The notes under the pieces were generated by a model, which was not told where the DNA came from, did not search any database, and saw only the letters and a program-made list of their open reading frames with translations. Shown here one piece after another: positions 8,701-13,944 of a stretch of DNA of 13,944 bases. Source of the DNA: FEN-1297 sp964498065 (lineage in GTDB: Bacteria; Bacteroidota; Ignavibacteria; Ignavibacteriales; Ignavibacteriaceae). Numbering within the stretch: the first letter of the stretch is position 1; each line of letters opens with the position of its first letter. The DNA is taken from NCBI GenBank assembly GCA_964498065.1, contig CAZCFZ010000097.1, positions 1-13,944 on the forward strand, given 5' to 3'. Both the position numbers and the translations under genes were made by a program.

Positions 8701-10296
8701 TTCCTGCTGTGCAGTTTTTATATCCGAGCTTATAAAAGCCGCGCATTGATCACTGAAGTTAGGCGGCATTTCACCTTGCATAGCAATTGGTTCAATCTCA
8801 GTGACTTTTATCCCGAGAGATTCATAAGCTGATTCTTCAATAAAAGATCCGGTTCCTGCCGAGCATGCCTCATTCATTGCATAATCTGCGGGAATTTTAT
8901 TAACTATGTAAGTGTACTTTGCGTCCTGTCCGCCTATCTCAAAAATTGTATCAACTTCCTGATCAAAGTAAACTGCAGCAGTTGCGTGTGCTACAATTTC
9001 ATTTATCACACCTTCGGTTAAGGCGTGCAGTCCTGCTATTTGCCTTCCCGAACCGGTTGTGCCGATTCCTATAATATTTATTTTCTCAGGAATCTGCCTC
9101 ATTAATTCCGAGTAGCATTTTCTTGAAGCTTCAACCGGATTGCCGTGTGTATAAAGATAAACCGAACCGAGAATTTTATTATCCGATTTTCTAATTATTA
9201 CCGCTTTGGTAGTTGTTGAGCCGACATCAAGTCCAAGAATGCATATATCGCCGTCTTTTGCTTTTCCTCTCTCCATGGTTTTGAAATGAACTTTATCTTT
9301 ATATTTATCCAGAGGCTGATGGAAAACGAAAGAACTTTTCCTGGGAATAAAAATATCTTCATGATCTTCAATAATATTTACTTCATGCTCGAGGCCATAT
9401 AGTGCTGCGCCCAGGGCTTCGAAATACGGTGCTTCATTAGGTATAACGATATTTGGGACTTGTTTTTTAAGGAAGTCAATAACAATAGAATTTTTTGTTA
9501 CTCCCCCGACAACCAAAACTTTTCCAGGCTTTACTTTTTTAAGAAGGTCTTCAACTTTTTCAGCCATCATTTGAGAAAGTCCCGCAGTAACTTCTGATTT
9601 TTTTATTCCTTTGTTTAAAGCGTGAGTGCAGTCGGATTTGCAGAACACAGAGCACCTGCCGGATACTTTAAATGGTTCAGCATCTCTAGCAATATCGATT
9701 ACTTCATCCAAACCTAAATTCATTCTTTTGATCTGCTGAAGGAAAAATTCACCTGTCCCGGATGCACATTGATTCCGTGTAATAACATTTGAAATCTTTC
9801 CTTCATCATCCAATGTGTAAACCATAAAAGTCTCGCCGCCTAGTGAGGCTATTGCAGAATAAGGATCTTTGTTTTTATTAAGGAATGTAAAAGCGTATTC
9901 CGAAGCTTCAGGTTCAGGGATGTTTGTGAATCTTACCAGATTTCTAAATTTCCTACCGGTTACAACAATAGGAATATGTGAGAAAGAATAGTCATCATTG
10001 TCATTTCGACCGAAGGGGGAAATCTGTATCGGACGGTCACGGTCCAAACCGTGACCGGGAAAAGTATTATTTAAATCGTTTAAATTAATGTTTCCATTGG
10101 TAAATTCAATTAATTTCTCTTTAAAAACTTTTTTAGGATCGCCGTTGTGCGGAAGTGTTAATACATTGTTAATAGTTATATGAAAATTTTCTTTTTGAAT
10201 TCTCACGAAAGAAATTGAAGAAGCACCTAAACATGCCCCTATAACTTGTTTTGTATTGCCTCCGACTTGCCCTTCGGCAGATTTATATTCTGACAT
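5797..10296 (-). CDS. Giant acyl-CoA dehydratase activase: two BadF/HgdC-type ATPase domains fused to dehydratase-related domains
   Basis: This 1499-residue cytoplasmic protein belongs to the large 2-hydroxyacyl-CoA dehydratase activase family of anaerobes. Domain 1 (about 17-302) and domain 2 (351-612) are both actin-fold activase units. Domain 2 keeps the phosphate loop (LDVGSTTTK, 356-364), ACSAGTG with C478 and SDQCAAF with C518. Those cysteines match the pair that holds a [4Fe-4S] cluster at the HgdC dimer interface. Domain 1 keeps CASGTG (C177) and SGRCSVFC (C215) but has GACLGASS where the nucleotide-binding Asp should be. Residues about 635-1000 are the activase-associated (DUF2229) region, with C639, C646, C650 and C668. 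The remainder resembles the HgdB/double-cubane protein family, with C980, C1120, C1126, C1155, C1402 and C1412. Members are thought to pass electrons after ATP hydrolysis; the substrate is unknown. Residues 80-100 and 701-713 are encoded by palindromic repeat DNA. Confidence 0.9.
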   Translation of the reverse strand: MSEYKSAEGQVGGNTKQVIGACLGASSISFVRIQKENFHITINNVLTLPHNGDPKKVFKEKLIEFTNGNINLNDLNNTFPGHGLDRDRPIQISPFGRNDNDDYSFSHIPIVVTGRKFRNLVRFTNIPEPEASEYAFTFLNKNKDPYSAIASLGGETFMVYTLDDEGKISNVITRNQCASGTGEFFLQQIKRMNLGLDEVIDIARDAEPFKVSGRCSVFCKSDCTHALNKGIKKSEVTAGLSQMMAEKVEDLLKKVKPGKVLVVGGVTKNSIVIDFLKKQVPNIVIPNEAPYFEALGAALYGLEHEVNIIEDHEDIFIPRKSSFVFHQPLDKYKDKVHFKTMERGKAKDGDICILGLDVGSTTTKAVIIRKSDNKILGSVYLYTHGNPVEASRKCYSELMRQIPEKINIIGIGTTGSGRQIAGLHALTEGVINEIVAHATAAVYFDQEVDTIFEIGGQDAKYTYIVNKIPADYAMNEACSAGTGSFIEESAYESLGIKVTEIEPIAMQGEMPPNFSDQCAAFISSDIKTAQQENIIKEDIVAGLVYSICMNYVNRVKGNRPIGKKIFMQGGVCYNKAIPIAMAALTGKEIIVPPEPGLMGAFGVALEIKEKIDLGLIKPGKFFLKELAEREVSFRKPFICAGGIEKCDLACPINLITVQGKTYPFGGACNKYYNLINKTKVDVDQYDYIQKRHVLTFEKYASLSPNPFLKERGDKLIPTIGINQSFHTHTIYPLYYNFFTKLGFKVVLSDKIDEQGLERENTSFCYPAQISLGLFADLIRKNPDYYFIPEIFEMYVNDSDHHRLDFNSTCVFVSGEPFYLKQAFKDLVPEEKLITPYFNFANGYDKEEQKFIEVGKQLGIDDEEKIKEAFRFALKMQEDYTNELFEMGRQFTEFMKQHPEEMAIVLVGRPYNSFTELANKGIPKKFASRGVYVVPYDMFDYRNEVIDDNQYWEGGKKILKIARIIKNNPQFFATYISNFSCGPDSFLLTTFRSIMGTKPSLTLELDGHTADAGINTRIDAALDIIKNYRKIRNKISDPDYSDFVPARIEFGSDQGYFISSEGERIPLSDPRVDILIPSMGDLAAPMFAAGLRSQGFNAIAMPEGNPEILKLGRSVATGKECLPLLMCVGSLLDYIENKWDGKQYIAFFLVYGAGNCRLGQYPVFMREFIKRKKLRNVTTLTLMNEDGFAGLGPNFALRGIQTLFVSDVLDDIRSGIMAHAADPDEGLKTFYKGYDELNTIFEKEPDNIYKALKRFSTLIKDKVLSRVPIHQAKYIALCGEIYVRRDHFSHKWLNKHFAKKGFILKDSYISEWIYYVDYLLKQKLLEPDTTYKQKIERLIRVVYMRIAEYRIKKILSKTGYYKFSLTKVDALLNRSKHIIPMEYKGEPGLTLGVALHETLDKYCGVINLGPFGCMPTRFTEALAAADMKVENKIFAERIINKNYKLPELFNGKMNIPFLTIETDGNVYPQVIEARLETFALQAERIASLMKEAKLNGYGKL
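8157..8193. repeat. In-frame palindromic repeat inside the activase gene (linker before the DUF2229 body)
   Basis: The core is CCCCTTT (8162-8168) with AAAGGGG (8176-8182). It is extended by TATC on the left and a GGGGGATA block on the right. It encodes residues about 701-713 (SLSPNPFLKERGD) without breaking the frame. Proline/glycine-rich C/G tracts like this resemble dispersed C-rich repeats of Bacteroidota genomes (recalled, not searched). The segment lies in a linker between motifs that match the family. Confidence 0.6.
9999..10060. repeat. In-frame palindromic repeat inside the activase gene (first ATPase domain)
   Basis: Two parts are joined. A TGTCATTTCGACCGAAGG block (9999-10016) runs into GGGGAAATC. 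Then comes a perfect 10-bp hairpin, CGGTCACGGT (10034-10043) with ACCGTGACCG (10048-10057), loop CCAA. On the minus strand it encodes residues 80-100 of the activase (PGHGLDRDRPIQISPFGRND), an Arg/Asp/Gly-rich stretch unlike its surroundings. It is much more GC-rich than the flanking gene. The frame is preserved. Confidence 0.65.
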
Positions 10297-10333
10297 CTAT
10301 CTTTTTCGTTTTTATAATTATCTTTTAACGTTT

Positions 10334-10588
10334 CTATTTAGTATAGTTATAGTATTTAGTTTTATAATTTTTGCAGTCTGAAGCAGTTGTCAAGGAATCC
10401 TTGACAGTTGCTTTTTTATCGAGTTCTCCTTCCTTGAAACAGTTATTTATATGCAGGCTAATATTTTGTTTAGTCTGTTTAAAAAGAAGAGCCATTTGGC
10501 TTTGATTTAACCAAACTGTTTCTTCTTCAAATCGGACTTCTACTTTGGTTTCGTTGTCAGGTGTTTTATATATAACTACTTCGTTCAT
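10334..10588 (-). pseudogene. Truncated RhuM-family protein (N-terminal remnant)
   Basis: The 84-residue reading frame matches the start of RhuM-like proteins, which are often found on genomic islands: a short β-strand opening (MNEVVIYKTPDNETKVEVRFE), then VWLNQSQMALLFKQTKQNIS with a helix-turn-helix-like look, then HINNCFKEGELDK and TTASDCKNYKTKYYN. The family normally continues with LDVIISVGYRV and runs to several hundred residues. Here the frame stops four codons after YYN, and the activase gene begins 37 bp downstream, so the C-terminal part is gone. A palindrome (10381-10413) falls within residues about 58-70. It may be expressed as a short peptide, but is best read as a remnant. Confidence 0.65.
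10381..10417 (+). repeat. 16-bp hairpin with T-run inside the RhuM remnant
   Basis: AAGCAGTTGTCAAGGA (10381-10396) and TCCTTGACAGTTGCTT (10398-10413) pair over 16 positions as RNA, two of them G-U wobbles. The inner 9 bp are perfect around a single A. Six T follow on the plus strand, so it has terminator form there, but no plus-strand gene precedes it. On the minus strand it is part of the coding sequence. Confidence 0.5.
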
Positions 10589-10615
10589 ATTAACAAATTT
10601 TATATTACGGTTGTC

Positions 10616-11119
10616 TCAAATATCTAAATTATTTATGCTTTTTTCCATAATCCATCTGGTCGGATTTTGTCGAATGTATTTCCTAATATTAAATAATTCT
10701 TTTTCATTGCGAATTATTCTGTCATAAAACGAGCGTTGCCACTTAAAATTTGATTCGTGATTTATTGATTTAATTTTTAATGTTACGGCACGTTTAAATT
10801 GTTGTAACAATTTACACAGTTCCATTTTTGTTCTATCTGTAGGGGATGCAAAATTTGCATCCCCTACAGAATTGATTATTATTATGCCATGAATATGGTT
10901 CGGCATAATTACAAAATAATCTAGTTCAATATTTTTATGTAATTTTTCAATCTTCTCCCAATATTCATAAACAATCTTACCAGCATCATTCAAATCCATT
11001 TTACTATTTATAACTTCACCAAAATGATTTTTATGATCATTCGTACAAATTGTTATATAATACCATCCTGTATTAGAATAATCATAATTTATTAGCCTGT
11101 TGGGTTTTCTGTATATCAT
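10616..11119 (-). CDS. IS200-like Y1 transposase, REP-associated (RAYT) type
   Basis: This 167-residue single-strand DNA transposase-like protein has the HUH motif HIH (75-77, in MPNHIHGIIIIN) and the candidate catalytic tyrosine Y148 in KYIRQNP. The N-terminal GWYYITICT (18-26) and FKWQRSFYDRIIRN (125-138) are also family features. All key residues are present, so it may be active. The start is ATG 11119, with GGAG 9 nt upstream at 11129-11132; a TTG at 11134 in the same frame overlaps that ribosome site and is rejected. Proteins of this class are usually single-copy and associated with dispersed palindromes (REPs). A perfect 35-nt palindrome lies inside the gene, encoding residues 84-95 between the HUH motif and the next helix. 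It sits between the RhuM remnant (27 bp downstream) and the MITE-like element. Confidence 0.85.
   Translation of the reverse strand: MIYRKPNRLINYDYSNTGWYYITICTNDHKNHFGEVINSKMDLNDAGKIVYEYWEKIEKLHKNIELDYFVIMPNHIHGIIIINSVGDANFASPTDRTKMELCKLLQQFKRAVTLKIKSINHESNFKWQRSFYDRIIRNEKELFNIRKYIRQNPTRWIMEKSINNLDI
10836..10870. repeat. Perfect 35-nt palindrome inside the transposase gene
   Basis: TCTGTAGGGGATGCAAA (10836-10852) and TTTGCATCCCCTACAGA (10854-10870) are exact reverse complements around A10853. It encodes S84 to D95 of the transposase in frame, just after the strand following the HIH motif. That region is variable in length in the family, so the insertion is likely tolerated as a surface loop. 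Confidence 0.85.
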
Positions 11120-11128
11120 TAAAATTTT

Positions 11129-11132
11129 CTCC
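11129..11132 (-). promoter_or_regulatory. Ribosome binding site deciding the transposase start
   Basis: GGAG on the minus strand lies 9 nt before ATG 11119. It overlaps the alternative TTG start at 11134, which therefore cannot use it. Confidence 0.5.
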
Positions 11133-11212
11133 AATTGTTGACTAATAAAAATATAATAAACAGAAATTCAATCCAGTTGTCCCTACAATAAAAGTTATAG
11201 TATAAAATATAA

Positions 11213-11348
11213 TCAATTACTGAAGTTACGCAACTGTCATGCTGAACTCGATTCAGCATCTGAAAATAGCTTAATTATGCAGATTCCGAATCAAGTTCGG
11301 AATGACAATGGCTGATTTTTTCTTGTTTTGCGTAACTTCAGTCAATTA
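11213..11348. mobile_element. MITE-like element with terminal inverted repeats and target duplication
   Basis: The ends ACTGAAGTTACGCAA (11219-11233) and TTGCGTAACTTCAGT (11328-11342) are perfect 15-bp inverted repeats. TCAATTA occurs directly on both sides (11213-11219 and 11342-11348), as expected of a 7-bp target-site duplication, or 5 bp (CAATT) if the outer A/T is counted in the element. Inside are two further hairpins: TGCTGAA with TTCAGCA (11240-11258) and ATTCCGAA with TTCGGAAT (11283-11303), enclosed by TGTCA (11235) with TGACA (11303). There is no coding capacity, so it would need a transposase in trans. The right flanking repeat overlaps the stop codon of the permease gene, so the folded element may also act at the 3' end of its transcript. 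Confidence 0.7.
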
Positions 11349-12665
11349 TAAATTTTTTACAGCAGTCTTTCTTTTCCAATAATAATAAACCGGCAAGCCC
11401 AAACCCAGCATAATAATTCCTGCAATTGCCTGCTCCGGCCTTTCTATAAGAGTATTTATAACAAACCACACTGCAACTGCTATAAAGAATAGAGGAGTTA
11501 TCGGATAACCAAGTGTTTTATATTCACGTTGAGTGTTTGGTAATTTTCTTCTAAAAATAAAAACAGTTGAAGCTGCCAGAGCGAAGAAAATCCAATCGGT
11601 AAACACAACATATGAAATTAAATTTTCAAATGTTCCCCAAAACAAAACTAAAAGTACTGCCCATGTAGATTGAATAATTATAGCATAATAAGGCGTGTTA
11701 TATTTGGGATGAATACGACTAACTTGTTTAAAAAATATACCATCATTTGCCATAGCAAAATAAATTCTCGGTGCGGTTAATGTATAAATGCCTGCGGTCC
11801 CGAAAGTTGAAATAAAAATTGCTAAGGCAATTAGTCCGCCTCCTAAACTGCCTACAACAGTTTTTACTGCATCAGCAGCAACACCGGCGGAAGATGCAAT
11901 TTGCGAGGGAGTTAGTAAATACATATATGCAATGTTTATGGCAACATAGATAAATGTAACAACCAGAGCGGCAATAATCATGGCAATCGGAACATCTCGT
12001 TTTGCATTTTTAGCTTCGCCCGCTGTATAAGTTGCATGCTGCCATCCGCCGTATGACCACAAAACTCCAACCATGGCTACTGCTATTCCTCCCCAGCTTG
12101 TATCGTGATTAAATAATGAAACGGTAAAATTTGTAATATGACTGCTTCCTAACAAAAATCCGATTACAATAACTCCAAATATTCCGAGCAATTTTAATAA
12201 TGTAAAAAGATCGCTGAATATCCCGCCGATCTTTACTCCATAAACATTAATTACAGTTAAAATAAAAATTCCGGTAACTGCCACTATTTTAATTCCAACA
12301 GGATTTAAATGGATAAAGAATCCTAGATAAGTCGCAAAGGCAACACTTAATGCGGCAATGCCGCCTGTATTAACCACTAAATAATAAGCCCATCCGTAAA
12401 GAAATCCTGCAAGATCATTATATCCTTTGGAAAGGAAAACATAAACTCCACCGGCTTCTGGCATCAATGAACCAAGCTCTGCAAAAGTTAAAGCACCGCA
12501 TAAAGCTACTACTCCGCCCGCTAACCAGACAAAAATAATTAAAGATGGAGAGGGAATTGCTTTTGCAATTAGTGATGGAGTTAAAAATATCCCGGAACCT
12601 ATCATCGATCCTATTGCAATCATTGTAAGGTCGAAACGGGAAAGTTCTTTTCGTAATTGAGGCAT
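11346..12665 (-). CDS. APC-superfamily amino acid permease (LAT/SteT-like)
   Basis: This 439-residue inner-membrane transporter has about 12 hydrophobic segments. The first, at 14-34, carries IGSMIGSGIF, the unwound TM1 segment that binds the amino acid backbone in APC proteins. TM2 and the following loop give FAELGSLMPEAGGVYVFL (62-79), and SYGGWQHATYTAGEAKN (204-220) lies in the TM6 region. These are typical of the LAT-like branch with SteT-type exchangers. The substrate is probably a neutral amino acid, taken up or exchanged, but cannot be fixed. Length is normal and the gene is intact. ATG 12665 begins the usual short polar N-terminus (MPQLRKELSRFD); no strong ribosome site is seen. Its 3' end abuts the MITE-like element. 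Confidence 0.9.
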   Translation of the reverse strand: MPQLRKELSRFDLTMIAIGSMIGSGIFLTPSLIAKAIPSPSLIIFVWLAGGVVALCGALTFAELGSLMPEAGGVYVFLSKGYNDLAGFLYGWAYYLVVNTGGIAALSVAFATYLGFFIHLNPVGIKIVAVTGIFILTVINVYGVKIGGIFSDLFTLLKLLGIFGVIVIGFLLGSSHITNFTVSLFNHDTSWGGIAVAMVGVLWSYGGWQHATYTAGEAKNAKRDVPIAMIIAALVVTFIYVAINIAYMYLLTPSQIASSAGVAADAVKTVVGSLGGGLIALAIFISTFGTAGIYTLTAPRIYFAMANDGIFFKQVSRIHPKYNTPYYAIIIQSTWAVLLVLFWGTFENLISYVVFTDWIFFALAASTVFIFRRKLPNTQREYKTLGYPITPLFFIAVAVWFVINTLIERPEQAIAGIIMLGLGLPVYYYWKRKTAVKNL

Positions 12666-12717
12666 AGGCCAAATGCTCGATTTAGAGTAATTTAAAACTA
12701 ATAGAAAAAATTATTTA

Positions 12718-12791
12718 GCATGGGTGCATGTATGTATGATTGCATGTTTTTAAATTCAATATCAATTCAGTGCATTTCTGCCGGTATGCAT
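12718..12791. repeat. Cluster of GCATG/TGCAT words upstream of the permease
   Basis: GCATG occurs at 12718, 12726 and 12742. Further TGCAT words appear near 12771 and 12787, with a TATGCAT at the last. They lie in the 187-bp gap before the permease start, which otherwise holds nothing recognised. They could be sites for a regulator, or simple sequence. Confidence 0.25.
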
Positions 12792-12844
12792 CCGTAATCT
12801 ATAATAAAAGTAAAAGTAGTTCATAATTTAAATTAAAGTAAGCA

Positions 12845-12861
12845 CTAAAATCTTATTTTAG
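12845..12861. terminator. Weak hairpin at the end of the MEMO gene
   Basis: CTAAAAT (12845-12851) pairs with ATTTTAG (12855-12861) around CTT, overlapping the stop codon. The stem is almost all A-T and has no following T-run, so it is a poor terminator. Confidence 0.2.
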
Positions 12862-13929
12862 ATAGAACCCTGCCGACAGCCAACCGCACCAATGTTTTAA
12901 TGAAAATGGTGCTGTTGTTCCCATGTTTGTATGCTTTATTGGGATTACTCCCTCTGTCCATGTATCGGAATATTTAAATAACTCTCCGGTTATATTTTTA
13001 TTGTCGACTTCTTTAATAATCTTTGATGTAGTTAAAAGTCCAAATGGGACAGAGAATTTTCCGCACCAAACTGGACTTGGAGGATTGTCGGAAGGAGTGC
13101 CCCAAAGTTCTTTAGTAAGATTTTTTATTTTTTCATTAGTTAAAATCCCATCGAAAGTTTCTTTGGCAATTCTTTTATCATTTGCTGTAGCTTCTTCATG
13201 TGCTTTTTTATCTTCACCGTATGGAATATTATCAAAATCTCTGCCATAGTGATCGGCATCGGTAGATATTAAAAAGAAAATATCTTTTCCAAGCTTTAAA
13301 TTGTTTTGTTTGATATAGCCTGTAATTATTTTTGATAATTCTTTGCTTACTTTTTCCATCCTTTCTAACGGCATTTGAGTAACCATAATCGGGGTTATTT
13401 TTATATCCCTATTATAATATTGGAGGAAAGGAACTAACGCCTCAATTGAATGTTCTATATCCTGGGCTTTATCGCTTACCATGAAATTTTTTTTGTCTAA
13501 TTTATTTTTTATTATTTCTCTTAAAGGCGATATACTTACATTACCATAAGGCCCGTGCCAGTAATTGTAGTCATCAAAGATCAGAACATTCTTAGGATCA
13601 TTCGTAGCTTTTCTAACTGTCCCGTGTGTAACTCCGAATATTACAACTTCTTTTGTCTTAATTAATTTATAAAGAGGATAATAAACGCTCCCGGCATAAA
13701 GATAATCATCATGCAGAGAAATTGCAGCTACAAGATTTGCGGAAGGGAAGTTTGCTGTCTTGTCGAAATGGGATGAAAGGTATTTCATTAACATATTCAT
13801 TTCATCCGGCTGCCAGCAGAAACCGACATTATCGCGGATAGGTCTGATTGATTGCGCCATTATAACACCAAATATTTGAATTAAAAGAAAGAAAAATAAC
13901 AGTACGAAATAGAATTTTTTAAAGTTCAT
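12853..13929 (-). CDS. Secreted MEMO-family protein (AmmeMemoRadiSam system protein B-like)
   Basis: This 358-residue protein has a signal peptide at 1-25 (FYFVLLFFFLLIQIFGVIMA, then QS). The rest is a MEMO1/class III extradiol dioxygenase-like fold: SLHDDYLYAG (71-80) where the family has PHAGYxYSG, VVIFGVTHG (95-103), IEHSIEALVPFLQ (158-170) and LISTDADHYG (220-229). H73, H102, D224, H227 and C289 (VWCGKFSVPFG) correspond to the His/Asp/Cys metal-site residues known in MEMO1 (H49, H81, D189, H192, C244; alignment by eye). The family is usually cytoplasmic and adjacent to AMMECR1 and radical SAM genes; neither is in the window, and a signal peptide is unusual. Copper or iron binding is inferred. 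ATG 13929 is chosen because it begins the signal peptide; GGGG lies just upstream. Confidence 0.85.
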   Translation of the reverse strand: MNFKKFYFVLLFFFLLIQIFGVIMAQSIRPIRDNVGFCWQPDEMNMLMKYLSSHFDKTANFPSANLVAAISLHDDYLYAGSVYYPLYKLIKTKEVVIFGVTHGTVRKATNDPKNVLIFDDYNYWHGPYGNVSISPLREIIKNKLDKKNFMVSDKAQDIEHSIEALVPFLQYYNRDIKITPIMVTQMPLERMEKVSKELSKIITGYIKQNNLKLGKDIFFLISTDADHYGRDFDNIPYGEDKKAHEEATANDKRIAKETFDGILTNEKIKNLTKELWGTPSDNPPSPVWCGKFSVPFGLLTTSKIIKEVDNKNITGELFKYSDTWTEGVIPIKHTNMGTTAPFSLKHWCGWLSAGFYLK

Positions 13930-13944
13930 AATAATCCCCGCTCA

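Noticed and set aside
10545..10727. 60-residue plus-strand frame across the RhuM/transposase junction
   Set aside because: It is antisense to both genes and hydrophobic only because of AT-rich codons.
11120..11134. TTG start for the transposase
   Set aside because: It overlaps the GGAG ribosome site that is well placed for ATG 11119.
12418..12672. 84-residue minus-strand reading frame overlapping the permease start
   Set aside because: It is out of frame with the permease, has no recognisable domain, and its composition is that of a shadow frame.
12718..12791. CRISPR-like or iteron array from the GCATG words
   Set aside because: The words are only 5 bp and unevenly spaced, with no repeat-spacer structure and no replication gene nearby.
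12923..13249. 108-residue plus-strand frame opposite the MEMO gene
   Set aside because: It is antisense to a well-supported gene and shows no family motif or ribosome site.

Overview
The window looks like chromosomal DNA of an AT-rich member of the Bacteroidota/Ignavibacteriota. The best clue is that three secreted proteins end in the type IX secretion (T9SS) type A sorting domain, with the NYPNPFNP phrase and an [IV]YN/DILG core typical of Ignavibacteria. The giant CoA-activase protein points to an anaerobic or facultatively fermentative lifestyle. The genus cannot be fixed from the sequence.

Layout. A tRNA-Arg(CCT) with a strong hairpin/T-run opens the window (61-186). Three minus-strand genes for T9SS-exported proteins follow (193-4466). 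Genes 2 and 3 share a homologous N-terminal domain; gene 3 adds two Ig-like domains and a discoidin domain. The first two genes have nearly identical hairpins just past their stop codons. An AT-rich gap (4467-5049) precedes the only plus-strand protein gene, a small divergent CheW-like protein (5050-5568). Then comes a 1499-residue minus-strand protein with two fused BadF/HgdC-type activase domains followed by dehydratase/double-cubane-related domains (5797-10296).

Upstream of it lies an accessory island (about 10.3-11.35 kb). It holds a truncated RhuM-family gene, an IS200-like Y1 (REP-associated, RAYT-type) transposase, and a 124-bp MITE-like element with terminal inverted repeats and a flanking 7-bp direct repeat. 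An APC-family amino acid permease (11346-12665) and a secreted MEMO-family protein (12853-13929) close the window.

The most unusual theme is palindromic DNA inside reading frames. Two different repeat-like palindromes sit in frame within the activase gene, a third lies in the RhuM remnant, and a perfect 35-nt palindrome lies inside the transposase gene. With the intergenic MITE and the paired hairpins at the other end, this suggests a genome colonised by several families of small palindromic elements, some tolerated as peptide insertions. A link between the transposase and these palindromes is inference. No CRISPR array, prophage or defence operon was seen.
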